A stretch of DNA of 64,000 nt from Maratus speciosus. Taxonomy: Eukaryota; Arthropoda; Arachnida; Araneae; Salticidae. Below the pieces are notes generated by a model that was not told where the DNA came from, did not search any database, and saw only the letters and a list, made by a program, of their open reading frames with translations. Numbering within the stretch: the first letter of the stretch is position 1; each line of letters starts with the position of its first letter. Of the stretch, positions 11,666 to 23,910 are shown piece by piece. The stretch is taken from the NCBI GenBank assembly GCA_963932465.1, contig OZ010795.1, positions 473,670,806 through 473,734,805 of the forward strand. Direction: 5' to 3'. Made by a program: the position numbers and the translations under genes.

Positions 11666-12195
11666 TGATACCAATTGACAAAACAGCACAAATAATTATA
11701 CATTTCTCTCAAATAAAAATTAATTAACATGCGACCATTAAAAATAGAAATGAAAATAATAATTAAATGACCACGAGTTAAAAATAGGAAATAGGGAAAT
11801 TTGCGTCAAAAAGTTGTATTTACACGTGAATCATGAAAAAATAATTAACTTTGAAAATATTTTAATTATTTTGCGAGAAACGCACTTAATGGAAAAAATT
11901 ACGTCATATGTAAAATGCCGAAAGAATAAATATCGTCATACGTAAAATGCTTAAAATAATTAAATTATTACGCTTGAAAAACTTTTCATGATTAAAATTT
12001 GCTCATATTTAAAAAGCTCAACTAATGATATTCCAAAACATTTTTAAATTTAATAATATTTTTTAAACGTGAATTTTAAAAGAGAAAAAAAACTTTATAA
12101 TAATGTACATGTGAAATGCATTTAATGGCGACAGTTACGTCATATTTTAAAACTATTCATTTAAAACGATTTTCTTATGGACATGTGACGTCACA
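11666..12195. other. No gene; AT-rich sequence
   Basis: A short motif recurs with variation (ATTACGTCATATGTAAAATG at 11899, with a similar copy about 40 bp on), suggesting a degenerate local repeat. I see no supportable gene. Confidence 0.4.
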
Positions 12196-12404
12196 TTGGG
12201 AATCACCGAGGCTAACGAAAAAGACAGGCTACCGCGGTGGGTCCGATTCTTCTTTTTTTCCAGACCGCTGGAGTCACGTGATGCTCGAATGCACCAATGA
12301 AGGTGTACGAAAAGAGCATCACGTGATTCCAGCGGTCTGTAAAAAAAGAAGAATCCGACCCACCGCGATAGCCTGTCTTTCTCGTTAGCCTCGGGGAATC
12401 ACTT
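12196..12404. mobile_element. Palindromic MITE-like element
   Basis: Arms of about 90-100 bp are nearly perfect inverted copies around about 12300. GAGGCTAACGAAAAAGACAG opens the left arm and its complement closes the right. The inner part contains TCACGTGATGCTC and its complement. Reading frames of similar sequence on both strands come from this symmetry and are not genes. Confidence 0.8.
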
Positions 12405-12930
12405 GGTGTAAAAAAAAAAAATGCTGCTAGCAAATTTGTTTGTATATTTCATCACTTGATGCAGCCTAGAAACATCTAAATTTATGCCCAAAATATTTTC
12501 GATTTATTTTGTACGAATTATTATTCGATAAATACATATCAGAAAAGTCGTATGTATCCCTTTGAGGCATTGCGAGTTGCTAGGCGAAACGTTTACTCAT
12601 TGTATTTTATACGTTTTAAGTATTTTTAACTTTTTATAAATTTTATTTCACTGTAATCAAGTCTGATTTATTTATTTATTTTATTTAGTCTTTTAAAAGT
12701 TTCAAATTCAGACGTTAAATGTATATGTAGTATATTGTAAACTCGTATATACTTATTAATAAAAATAAACAGTACTTTTCCTTTATGGGGGGCCTTAGCC
12801 TTTTTTAAAAAGCTTGGCGTAATCCGGGCTCAGAAAGTGAGATTTGTTGCCAAATGATATAAACAGCTATTAAAAAAAACAAATGAACTTTTATACTTGT
12901 TTATATATGAATTTATTTATATATATATAT
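12405..12930. other. No gene; AT-rich sequence
   Basis: I see no coding or repeat structure beyond a short TA run at about 12919-12930. Confidence 0.4.
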
Positions 12931-12931
12931 A

Positions 12932-13541
12932 GGGTGATCATGAATTCATGGTACAAACTTTAAGGGTAGGTACAGGACACTGTAACAATCATTTATTGTA
13001 TAGGAATGTAATGGGCACAAATGACGCGTTGACGCGGAAACACCAGGTTGGCCACTTTCCACCCCCCCTCCCCCTTTTTTTTCGCATTCATACAAGAAAA
13101 TTCCTGTAACATTATTTTGTTTATTTAAGACTCAAATTTCGTAATTATATAAAGTAAAAATTCTTCTTTGAAAATTTCCGGTGTGAATTCGAAATTTTTG
13201 CATTTAAAAAAAAAGGCCAAACTGGTAATTGTGGCAAATACATGAAATGTTTGCCAGAGTTGCCAGTGTGACCTTTTCTTGAATGCAAAAATTTCTAATT
13301 CATACTGGAAATTTTCAAAGAAGAATTTTGCTTTATGCAATCACAAAATGTCTGTTTTAAATAAACAAAATAATATTATAGAATTTTCTGCTAGGAATGC
13401 GAAATTTTGAAATGAAAAAAAGGGGTGAACTGGCCACCCTGGATTTGCGTCACTTGCGTCCATACATTCCTATACAATAAATGATTGTTACAGTGTCCTG
13501 TACCAACCCTTAAAGTTTGTACGATGAATTCGGAATCACCC
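12932..13541. mobile_element. Foldback element, about 610 bp
   Basis: The whole element is an imperfect palindrome centred near 13240. The left edge GGGTGATCATGAATTCATGG pairs with the right edge ending GAATTCGGAATCACCC. Both arms carry TGTAACAATCATTTATTGTA or its complement. The edges resemble those of the foldback at 45836-48831. Confidence 0.85.
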
Positions 13542-14229
13542 GGTATAAAGATTTTATGTATATAGATACATTATTGATTTTTATATAAAATAAATTCCTT
13601 GTGAAGGAGTAAATAAGTTGACAGAAAAATATGCTGCCAAATTTCCTTCTCTCAACAAGGCCATTTTCTCTATTTCGCCAAAGCCCATATAGTGAAAAAG
13701 TACGAAATAAACAATTTAAAATTTAAAAAAATAACATGAAAATATGTATGATGGTTCAATAAAATATAAAAAGGATTTTATGCATAAACCTGTTCCTGAA
13801 AATATCTGAAACTAAATCAAAAGATAAAATATAAGCGTAAAATTTTAAAAAACAATGTTTTCAGTACCGTAGTTCTGAATGCTATTCCTAAGAAAACGGT
13901 GTTTTTTAATCTCGAATTCAAAGGATGAACATGACTCTATAGCATCGTTATAAAAGTGCTAGAGGCAGCAGAATTCTCAACCTTACCCTTTTGTGCAAGC
14001 TGATTTTAAAATGTGTAATTGATCTTAATTATCAATCCAAAAAATAGCCCCCAGCTGTCGTGATAGCGATGGATGAGGCCATGGTAAAAGAAAAATACAC
14101 TATTCAAACGGAAAAGCGTGGCAACCCGATTGCAGAAGATAATCGCCATTCGTAATAATATCATTCAATCTTCCGTAACCTGCTAACATTTCTAAAATAG
14201 GGCACATTACGATGTTTTTAAAAGCTGCG
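13542..14229. other. No gene; probably body of a Helitron ending at 14281
   Basis: No 5' Helitron TC terminus could be identified, and no gene is supported. Confidence 0.35.
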
Positions 14230-14281
14230 AAGTCTGAACGGGGGTTGGCGAGCATAGCTCGCAGGGGGCTGAACCCCCTAG
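14230..14281 (+). mobile_element. Helitron 3' terminus
   Basis: The sequence has paired GGCGAGC/GCTCGC arms, then GGGGGCTGAACCCCCTAG ending in CTAG (14278-14281), followed by T. It matches the 3' end of the complete Helitron at 30073-32629. The 5' end was not found. A minus-strand frame at 14100-14354 crosses this terminus and is not a gene. Confidence 0.75.
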
Positions 14282-14324
14282 TACGGTAAAATTTCCCACA
14301 AAATATGTATCCTGTCTTCTTTAA

Positions 14325-14533
14325 CCCCTTAATACCCGCTCCCGTGATATTCATGGGCTGTGTCTTTTATTCAGACTGATTGATTCCCAACAGTTTTGTA
14401 AAACAGTGCAACTGATTTTATTATGGCTTCATTTTACCTGTCATTAAATAACGTGAATATTTCTTTTGCAAAAAAGTGGTGCCAATAAGCAATTTCAATT
14501 TTTAAACCGTAATTTAATGCGACCGTTAAGGGG
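14325..14533. mobile_element. piggyBac-type MITE with TTAA duplication
   Basis: TTAA at 14321-14324 and 14534-14537 flank a 209-bp element that begins CCCCTTAATACCCGC and ends GCGACCGTTAAGGGG. TTAA target sites and CCC-starting inverted termini are diagnostic of piggyBac-type elements. It has no coding capacity. Confidence 0.85.
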
Positions 14534-14754
14534 TTAAAAGAATCGTTAATTGTGTGTTTTGTAAAAGTGGATTTTCTGTAGAAATTGAATGGGCCGGATC
14601 GGACTTGATTTAATTAATTTTGTCACGGGTCGCGCCAGGCCCGGGCCGAACTTTTAATTTTAACACTGGGACGAGATCAGGCTGGAAATTCCTGCCCGTG
14701 CAGAACTCTAGTGGCCAATACTGCAAGAACTCTGAATCCCCTTTGTTCTGACGT

Positions 14755-15400
14755 AAAAATGACGTATGGGGGCATATATCATGGGGTCGTATATCAGGAA
14801 TTCTCGACAAAATAAAATGTTCTAGTACTGGATGTGTGCCCCCTGATTTAAGTCCCCATCTACTGTGACGTCATCAAAATGACGTATGGGGATACATATC
14901 ATGGGGATATTAATCAGGATTTCGTCAAAAGTAAAATGCTCCAGCACAGGATTTGTGCCCCCATTTTTTGTGACGTCAAAATGACCTATGGGAGCATAAA
15001 TCATGGGGACATTAATCAGACTCTCAATAAAAGGAAAATTCTCCATCACTGGATTTGTGTCCCCTTCTGATATGGGGTCATATATCATGGGGATGTTAAT
15101 CAGGATTTCATCAAAAGTGAAATGCTCAAGCACTGGATTTGTGCACCCATTTTTTGTGACGTCAAAATGAAGCATATATGGGGGCTTAAATCATGGGGAC
15201 GTTAATCAGGCTCTCAACGAAAGGAAATTTCTCTAGCATTGGATTTGTGTCCCTTTCAGATATGGGGGCATATATCATGGAAACATTAATCAGGATTTCG
15301 TGAAAAGTGAAATTATCCAGCACTGTATTTATATCCCCATTTCTTGTGACGTCAAAATGACGTATGGGGGCACAAATCATGGGGACATTAATCAGGCGCC
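14755..15400. repeat. ~95/190-bp tandem array with TGACGTCA sites
   Basis: Seven or so units contain TATCATGGGGACATTAATCA, a TGGATTTGTGCCCC run and, in alternate units, GTGACGTCAAAATGACGTA. Perfect TGACGTCA octamers lie at 14866, 14971, 15157 and 15347. The minus strand reads open for 117 codons and then, in another frame, 85 codons. Both give a repeating peptide around HFDVTKNG and DEILINIPMI. That is most simply read-through of the repeat. Confidence 0.85.
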
Positions 15401-15714
15401 TCGTAGGACAATGGTGCAATAAACCACTATTAGTTATGTTCATATGTTTTGTCGTTATTCAGTAATACCTAGTTTTATTCAACAAAAATACAAAGTAATC
15501 TAAAAGTCACGATAAAGTTTAAAAATTAATAATTCGAAAGAGAATAAAGATAAAAAAGTGCCGTTTGCACCGAACAAATAGAAAAGAAGCCAGATTTTTA
15601 TGATGAAGGCAGAAAAGAATTTTGTTTTCGACCAAATGATGGCACTGTCGGGTGTCTGATATCGTATTAGGCAAAACAGCAAGCGGTATAAAAAGAGCAA
15701 ATGCATGAGATAAT
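15401..15714. other. No gene; flank between minisatellite and foldback
   Basis: Frames on the minus strand (110 codons) are hydrophobic and low in diagnostic motifs. I do not support a gene here. Confidence 0.35.
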
Positions 15715-16880
15715 GGTAACACTGGTCAACAAATTTGAACTTTTGCTCGGTCCTAAAATAGAAATTAGTTGTTTTTATGCGGTTTTTTGTGCTGCTTCCG
15801 AATCTAGTTTTAGATTTACTCCAGCACGTCAAGTTTGAGAGATATTTGCATATTTCAATTTATGCAAATTTAGTAAATTTTATACACTTATTTGCAAATT
15901 TAAGGTATAAAGCAATCTCAGACAGGGTTTTTTGTTTTATGTTAGGATTACTACCTAATTTACTTCACAAAAACGTTGTTTCTGATATTATAAGGACATG
16001 TGACTGTGAAATATTGCACCTAATTTCCATATTTTTCATGTTTTCCTAATAATGTTCCTTGACGTTCAAATATTTCTGCCACATGAGTACGCTAATATGT
16101 TTCTAAATCAGTTTTTTGAGCTGATTTCAAATCTTGTATCTGTTTTCTTCTATCACGTCTAGTTTTTGAAAAAAGTGAAATTTTATTTTTTGGTAAAAAA
16201 AAAAGCTAGAAATAGCTTTTTATGATACTTTGTATGATAAACTTCAACTAGTTAGGATAGATTCTACTACTTATTTTTTTTTTTCGATTATATAAATTTT
16301 TGTTTATATCTCTGATATGAATCTGACCCTGTTCACCTTCTTGTCAATGAATTACACACCCCTAAAACGCATCTTATATCAAACGTGTGTTAATGCCGTG
16401 CAAAAGTAGAAATTCATCTTACTCAAAAACTAGACATGAGAAAACAGACTGCAGATTTGAAATCAGCATAAAAATCTAGTATAGAAAAACATTACGCCTA
16501 TTCTGTGGCAACTATTTTAAAGTTGATAGTGATGTAAACATTACACCATTGAAAAATATGCAAATTAGGCTTAATAACTGATAAATAAATGTTAAGAATA
16601 TGCAAATCGTGACATTTATCTGAAGCAAATAGTCAAGTAGTCATTATCTAGAAAACTTAATTAGATGTGACATATATTGTATCTAAAATTTGCATAAAAT
16701 CGCACAAAAAAGCTTAAATTTGCATAAATTTAAACATGCAAATTTCTCAAAACCTGGACCACCTAGAGATACACGGAAAGCATATTCGGAAGCAGCGCCA
16801 AAATCTGATCTAGAATCAACTAATTTTAGTTCTAGGACAAAACCACTGTTGTCCAGTGTAATAGGCGAAGCTGTATAGAT
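15715..16880. mobile_element. Foldback element, about 1.2 kb
   Basis: The left arm (about 15715-16200) and right arm (about 16390-16880) are divergent inverted copies. Shared landmarks are ACACTGGTCAACA/ACACTGGACAACA, AAATTAGTTG, GCTGCTTCCGAAT, ATTTGCAT.TTTAAATTTATGCA and GCTGATTTCAAATC. Short frames at 15777-16049 and 16690-16878 are arm sequence. Confidence 0.7.
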
Positions 16881-17045
16881 AAAAATTCTGCCCTTTATAC
16901 AAAAAGATCTCTTAGTTAAACTGTATTATAAAAATTCGAAAGGTTATACTGCGGCATTAGGAGTGTATCGCTGCATACATGGAATACGTGATGGTAGGTA
17001 TAGCACCAAAGACCTGCTTTCCATTGACCAAAATGATACTGATAT

Positions 17046-17309
17046 TTGAATACCATTATATCATGCAGCATTTATATATATATAACTGATCTATATGATA
17101 AACGTAAAGAATTTAAATTCAAAGTTAATACATTTACAAATTTTAAATCTTGTCTTCATCATTCTGTATATCGAAATATACTACTTAATTATTTATATAG
17201 AATAAAATGTTTATGTTCTTCTCATCTAATTAACAATAATATTAAAAAACTAATTTATTATGCATTAAATCATGGTTTTACAAAAAAATTCATATATTCA
17301 TTAATATAA
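17046..17309 (+). pseudogene. Possible reverse-transcriptase C-terminal fragment
   Basis: An open stretch contains LYDKRKEFKFKVNTF, then SVYRNILLNYLYRIKCLCS, and ends in a short basic and aromatic tail. The order LYDKR...F-F-V then a YR-I-LN-L-RI-CS block recalls the segment just after the palm domain in some retroelement reverse transcriptases. That comparison is from memory and weak. The catalytic YxDD part is absent. The surrounding 17-19.5 kb is the most AT-biased of the window, and lysine, isoleucine and asparagine enrichment alone could create such a frame. If real, it is a decayed tail of a retroelement. Confidence 0.25.
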
Positions 17310-19835
17310 AATTAGTACTTACATGATCTATAAAAAGAACAAATTAACACATGTAATAAACAAAATTACCAAAAAAAAAATTATAAAATAAAAAAATATT
17401 TATAAAAAATTAAAAATTGTAAAATAATAATAAACAATTACTATAAGATGGTTGGGTGGGTAGATGTTAGAGTACGGAGGAGGGTGGTGTTGTCTGGATA
17501 ATACGCAATGGTTAATTTATTTTTAAAAAATTGGGCTTTTGTATTATAACTACATTTCTATTACGTATTTTATATGGATGTTGATTTGATGTTTTATATG
17601 TAATTGGTGGCTCTTCCTCTTTTTTTTTATTTCATATTAAATTTAACTTATTTAATCAAATTCAATATTAACTTATTTTTAATTTAGTCTACTCAGGACA
17701 ATATCATATTAATTAATAATAGTATACCATCTTTTTAGTGATTATTATGCATATAAGTTTATTTGATATAACTAATGTTATGCTGTATGCATTAAAATTG
17801 GGTAAATAGTTTTTATTATTATTACTCTATACTATTTAATATTGTTTTATTTTCAACTTTGTATTTCATGATTAATTATCGGTTTATATGTTTGATTGTC
17901 ACAATCATTTTTTTTAGCTTTTTTATGGCTAATATAAGGATAATTCACACACTATATTTGTGATCTTTAGGCTATTGGGAATTTTAGAATCTGACAATCT
18001 TATATAAACGTCCATTTTATATTTATTTATTTTATAATTAATTAATTAATTTTTTTTTCTTTCCTGTTAATTTTTTATATGTAATGGCAAATATTAAGAC
18101 TTTTATATATTTTTATAATATATAAATTATTTTATTTTATAGCATATAGCTATATTCTATATATTATCAAGTTTAAAATTTTTTTTAAGTTCTCAGTGTA
18201 GATTTAATGGTATGGTAATAGAATATATTGTAAGCATTTTATTAACATTTAATTTATTAAAAAAAAATTTTTTGAATAATGATATACAGTATGGTATTGT
18301 TTATATTAGGATGTGTGTAGGAATGCAGTTGATATATTTTAAATTCATTAGCATGTATTAGGTTCTTCTTTTTGTGACATTTGTATAATAATAATTGTTT
18401 TAAAATAAAATAATAGATGGCAACACCATAAATTTTGTATTTTTAAAGCTTCTAATAAAGTAATAATTTTAATTTTTTACACCAGGTGGTAATTAACGCT
18501 GAATACTGGCAATGTTGTAAAATTGTTATTAAACAATTTAAAATTGTTTTTAGGTATTATAAATAATGTAATTATTTTTTATTTATATTATATTAATTAT
18601 ATTTATCACGGTATTTCAACAGGAATTAACTGACTCCATAGGTTTTAATTTCTGTGTTAACTTAACTGTTTTATTCACCTTAATCTTATCATGCTTTTTG
18701 GATTCCATGTGCGGCAATATATTTTGAAAATCTACTGGGAATTATTCAGTATGTTTTGTAAGATTTCTATTGCTATAAATTAAATATTTAATGGATTGTA
18801 GTTTTTTTCCATTTCATGTCATTTGATTATGTTCTGTTTTCATCTTGAAACTATTCTTTTGGTTATATTGGTTGTTTGAGTACAGGGGGAAAAAATTTTT
18901 CAGCTTATAGCTTTTTTCTCACAGAAAACAACCGATTTGCTTATATCATTGAATTCTGTACTCTTGAAAACGTAATTCAATATATAAGTTTCTCAATTTT
19001 TTTCGGAATCCATATTCTTCTTTTTTTTCTTCCATGTTAATTCTTGTAATTAGGTATAAGGTACATTATTTTATACATACAGTTCTATATTGTTGGTTTG
19101 TGGCGCATTTGTTGTCAATCATTCACAATATTGCGGTTTTTTATGATGGTCGGTAATGTTTAATTAATGGTTATATATATCTATATAATGTATATATATA
19201 TATATATAGTCTGATGATTTGTATAATCCGGTATCAGAAATCCCATAGCGCCATCTTTTTATCGAAAACAAGCCTCTTCAAGCAATTTTTTTTCTTTCGC
19301 CCTAAAAAATTCTTATCCATTCGTTCAGTGCAAACAGCACCTTTTTATCTTTTTTTTCGTTTTCAAATTATTAATTTTTAATATATTAAACTTTCATAAT
19401 TAAATTTTAAGAGTTTTCCACAAAATTATTGAATTTTTCAAAAACTGAAAAAATCGCGTTAGGTAACAGAGTAAAAATTAGGTGAATTTAAAAAGCTAAG
19501 TAAAAATTAAATTTTTAATATTAAATTTAATAGGATTAAAAATTGCACCTATTAATTTTAAAGTATATTTTAATAACTTAGCCGAATTTAAAAAAATGTG
19601 ATAATGCATTAAAAAAATTAATAAATCTGCGCTAGATATAGGACGACTGTAAAATATACTAACAGTGATCCGCAATATTGAAGATTCTAATTTTTGACGC
19701 CAGGGAAAGGAAATATATAAAAAAAAGTATTTGTTGTTGGTTATACATGTTTTATCAATGAATGTTTGAGTTACTGAATACCCATTCGTTTGAAACAATA
19801 AAAGATCAATTACAAATTCGACTATTATTTAGTTA
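17310..19835. other. Extremely AT-rich block, no gene
   Basis: About 2.5 kb is dominated by TAATTA/TTTTAT sequence, a TA run at 19190-19208 and long T tracts. The GGTTGGGTGGGTAGATGTTA patch at about 17449 is a local exception. I see no exon, RNA gene or transposon terminus. Confidence 0.5.
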
Positions 19836-19837
19836 GA

Positions 19838-20095
19838 TTGGTATCAAAGTATTTGAAAAAAGATTTTTTATTTTGTAAAAATATACATCATACGGAAATG
19901 AAAAAAATCTCAAACTATCTTAAAGTAATCTTCCGAGACGTCTTTGAAACTTTTATTTCACAATTTAGTAAATCTGATTGGGTAAATTTGCCTGTAAAAT
20001 GCGTCATTTCTCAATTCCGAAAATCTCTGGCTTTAACTTTCAAAATCCCAGGATGGGAATACATAGTTATTTTACAGCTTTTTCAAGTCAAATAA
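19838..20095 (+). other. Unassigned open stretch of 85 codons
   Basis: An 85-codon frame includes KKISNYLKVIFRDVFETF and SDWVNLPVKCVISQFRKS. I recognise no family. No strong acceptor or donor frames it and no homologous copy is visible in the window. It may be chance or an exon fragment. Confidence 0.15.
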
Positions 20096-20370
20096 ACCTA
20101 ATTTGAACCAGAAAAAATATTTTATGAAATGTTTATTGTTTCAATGTGATTATTAATTCACTTCATTTATTTTATAAAATTTCTGATTTTATTTGGCTTG
20201 AAAAATAGAAGCTGTATTACTGTATAAACACGGAAATATAAAATTATCATAGCAAAAGTATGTGACATGGTAGCAGATTTTTAAGAGCCGTTTACAAAAG
20301 TACTTCCCGAATCAAATGGTTTGTATATAAAGAACTAATTTTGATTAGATTCGATAATTAAAAATGTATT

Positions 20371-20511
20371 TTCACCTAAGACCAACGTCAGACGGGCGTC
20401 TTATTTGCTGCTTTTTTTCTTAAGTATTATCCATTCACAATGCTATAGCATTGTGAATGGATAATACTTAAGCAAAAAAGACGCCCGTCTGACATCGTTC
20501 TAATGGGTGAA
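20371..20511. mobile_element. Near-perfect 141-bp palindrome
   Basis: The arms are centred on TGCTATAGCA (20439-20448). GTCAGACGGGCGTCTT pairs with AAGACGCCCGTCTGAC, and the outer edges TTCACC and GGGTGAA also pair. The innermost 40 bases per arm are almost identical. It is a MITE-like or fold-back sequence. Confidence 0.85.
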
Positions 20512-20559
20512 ATATTTCCCATTTAAAAATCTGTCAGATGAATTAAATTAGCTCAAGTT

Positions 20560-21060
20560 GACGTATGAATTAAACACATTAAAACTGAGAAAATTTTAGA
20601 CATGTAATAAAATATTAAAATACAACGTAAATACAATAAAAATTTAGACGTTTCGGATTTAATTCTGTATCCCTCGTCAGTACACAACATTGCAGATACA
20701 CAAACAATCACAAAAAGAACCGAAGTCAATCAATTAATGTAAATAATGTTAATCAGAGTAACAGTCGTGGGGAAAAAGTAAACACCTCTAACTGTGCAAC
20801 AAGGTATTGTAGCAGGAAGTTACTAGTACTAAACGATTGAAAATAAAGTCTACATTTAAATCATAAATATGAAATTTGCTGAAGAGACCTTCTACATATT
20901 AAAACGAACCCAAACTTTGCTTTTTTTCAATAGCAATACCCAAATTTGACACCATAAATAAATTCCACAACCTTCAATTAGCCTAAAAACAAATTTTCGT
21001 GAAATTCGTACGATTTGTTTCAGAGAAATTAATTATTTTAAAATGGGCATATTTTAGGGG
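20560..21060 (-). repeat. Left arm of a long inverted pair around the Tigger element
   Basis: It is an inverted copy of sequence at about 24800-25650. Matching landmarks are TTAGACGTTTCGGATTTAAT with CCGAAACGTCTAATTTTTAT, and CAAACAATCAC...CCGAAGTCAATC with GACTTCGGTCC...GATTGTTTG. The right copy contains a SINE missing here. Confidence 0.75.
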
Positions 21061-22009
21061 CTGTATCCAAATTGAAGTTCGGTACTCGATTGTTGAAATT
21101 GTACAGAATGACTATGTCGTTTCTATTAATGTATTATTTATTTCCAATATGACCATTTCAGCTGCTTAATATGTACAGTCGAACTCCGTTAATACGCGAA
21201 TCAAGGGACCGATCAAAATTCGCGTATTAAACGGGTTCGCGTATTAACCAAAGCTCGCGAATTTTGACCAGTGGTGCATATAATAACAACCTATACGGAT
21301 AAAGCACATCTTTATGACAGTTTTTAGTGTTTTTAAGACATGAAATGACATTTTATTTGTTGTTAACACTATACGTTTATTAATCAGGAACGTTCGATAT
21401 CTGGAAATTCAAATAAGACGCGCCACACATCAGAGAGACCTGCGACAATAACTGTGAGACAGGAGACAAATTCTGCTGTTCAACCGATTTTTTCTTTGTT
21501 AACAGGGTGAAATTGTCGCATGCCTCACGCTTTATTACTGCATGTCTCCTTGGTGTGTGGCGCGCCTAACAGTTATTGTGTTAAGTAAAAATCCTATAAG
21601 TCTTTTCAAAATTACATTTATTATATACGTCACATAAAATTGAACAAAACGAACATAATTTTTAGCTAACTATGATGTAAACTAAAACTAAAAAATTTAA
21701 ATCCTTGTTAGCTACTCAGAACAAATAGAGAACAGCGTCGATAATACTAAAATGTCGATATAAAAAACCAAAAGTTAAAAGTTAGTAAAGTCAATAATGA
21801 CATAAAAATTTCTTTTTGCCAAAGTGACATGCGGCTTTTCAGCCTATAAGGAAAGGGCATGTTTACAAACAAACACTTCTGTCAACCAATATACCACTAC
21901 ATTTTTTGTCATAGCGAGCGTTGCAGGAATCGTCGTGACGACGTAGGCCAATCGTATCATAGACCTGTTAAACGTAGACCAATCAAATTTCCAGAGCTCA
22001 TGTGTGGAA

Positions 22010-23613
22010 TCATAAGAAACGGCCAGGTTTTTCTCGCTGATCCACAGTAGTTCGACCAACAGTGACGTCAGCTGTCCTTTCCTTATTCAGCTGATGGTAA
22101 AGCCCACTTGTCGAGGACCCTTCTGCCAATGACGATGCAAACTGTATGAGAAAACTGAACACCTCCGTAACTGTGAAGAAAGGAAATCGGGCAGAGGGGA
22201 CAGTTTCATTCTCTTCTTTCTCCTCATGCGGTTTACCAGTCGCAATTGATGTCATCCAGACTTCTGAGCTAAGAGGTTACTAGATCTTTGTCGATATTAA
22301 TGAACGTGTCTAAATCAACTAAATCTTCCCTTACAGTTTCTTGTTCACCAAGCCAGTGTTCTGCAACATCAGGGTGCGAGGTCGGCTCTTTACAAATGAT
22401 ATCCTCACTACTTCCAAAACCCCGCTTTCTAAAACAATTTGCAATCCTCGTTGGTGTGACACTCTCCCATGATACAGTTAGCATGTGAACGTCGAGGATT
22501 GTAATAGCACGACCCTTTTAGCAGTAATGGTTGCTGCCGTGTTCCATTTGGTGAAGGTATCGTCGCACTGTGCGAGTCTTGTAATTTACCTTGGCCCTGT
22601 TAATGATTTCTTGGTTCAATGGGTGAGTGACACTGTTCGAATTCGGAGGGAAAAATTCAATTTGGACATTCGTCAGGCCTTCGTTATTTTCCGGATGCGC
22701 AGGGTAGTTGTCCACAAGCAATAACACATGGCGTGATTTTTTTCCCCATACGCCGTTCAAAATTACGAACCCGTGTTTAAAAAGGGTGCCCGTCGTCTAA
22801 GCTCTGCGCTGACTTTCGTACAAGGAAGGAAGATTTTTGACGTTTTTAAAGCATCGCAGTTTGCGTGATTTCCCTATGACCAGAAGCTTTAAGTCTGATC
22901 CATCAGATTTGGCATCGAGAAGAAGAGTAAGACGCTCTTTGCTTAATTTACACCCAGGACATGTTTCTCCTTTTATAGCCGTTGTTTTGTTCGATGTCAT
23001 TTTGTAAAAACGCCCAAATTCACCCAGGTTGTAAATATCACGGCTTAAGTAGTTTTTTACAAACTATGGAAGCACATATGTTTTCCAACAATCGCCGTCT
23101 TCATTGTCGACAGATGCTGATTCATCACACACTTTCTTGAATTTTATTCCGTGGCGAGCTTTAAATCGATGCATCCATTCATTTGAGGCACTGAAATCTT
23201 ACAATCCCATTTTTGCTCGACGGACTTGGTTTCCTCGTCTGAACAGTCCCTCTTAGGCTATCAAATCAAATCAAATCCCATTTTTGCTGCAACATCAGAA
23301 GCTTTTTCTTGGATTAGCATGCCGCTTATTGGGATAATCGTAGATCGCGCCGTGAACAAACGACTCGTGGAGGGCCTTCTCCATGTCCTCAAACTTGGTG
23401 ATTTTTAATTTCTTGTTCCTTGTTTATCCAATAACAGTTTGGTTAACAATGACATCCCTAATCGTCAAGTCCTTAAAGTTGATTCCGTATGCCTTTTTCT
23501 TTCGAGAACGCCAACTTATTCAGGACAGCCTGGAAATTGTATTGATTTATAATTTGTAACTTCTCAGTGACAGAGAGAGCCTTTATTTAAATATGCTTTA
23601 CTCCTTTAGCCAT
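22010..23613 (-). pseudogene. Tigger/jerky-type transposase pseudogene
   Basis: The minus strand carries the domain order of CENP-B/jerky-like Tigger transposases in several frames. It opens with MAKGVKHI near 23613 and an early stop. An HTH region follows with SVTEKLQIINQY, then a CENPB-type DNA-binding segment with MHRFKARHGIKFKK. Next comes DDE-core sequence: GEFGRFYKM, KGETCPGCKLSKERLTLLL, LVIGKSRKLRCFKN, then RHVLLLVDNYPAHP and IEFFPPNSNSVTHPLNQEII. A C-terminal TVSWESVTPTRIANCFRK segment closes it. Of the usual acidic triad, only the central D (VDNYPAHP) is kept. The first position reads LGE where NxDE is usual, and the third reads PLNQ where PMDQ is usual. At least three stops and several frameshifts make it non-functional. 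Confidence 0.88.
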
Positions 23614-23742
23614 CTTAAAAACTAGATTAAACTTTTAAAAGCACACGTGGATGTAGATCAGATTCTGCCGGGAGCGACAAACAATACTCTTCCTTCCTAA
23701 TCACAGCACTGACCAAACAGCGAATCGACTCTGCTCTAAGTT

Positions 23743-23910
23743 ATACTCCCAGCAGGAAAAATTCGCTTTTCAAGGACAAACGTCCTCTTTTCATTTTCCC
23801 TTCGTTGGTCACTCCTCGGCCATTTTCTTAGGTTAGTAACTATGGTAACGAAGAGAAAATGAAAAGAGGATGTTTGTCCTTGAAAAGCCAATTTTTCCTA
23901 CAGGGAGTAT
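23743..23910. repeat. Inverted repeat inside the Tigger element
   Basis: TTTTCAAGGACAAACGTCCT and its complement bracket a centre near 23826. The outer parts TATACTCCC and GGGAGTATA also pair. It lies just upstream of the transposase start, so it could shape the promoter region; that is inference. Confidence 0.8.

Noticed and set aside
12116..12433. Two similar frames on opposite strands (ending in RPTAIACLSR/GPTAVACLFR)
   Set aside because: They are mirror images produced by the palindrome at 12196-12404.
14822..15443. Repeat peptide frames (117 and 85 codons) as a tandem-repeat protein
   Set aside because: The two parts are in different frames and follow the DNA repeat; no start context or splice signals. 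The array itself is reported instead.
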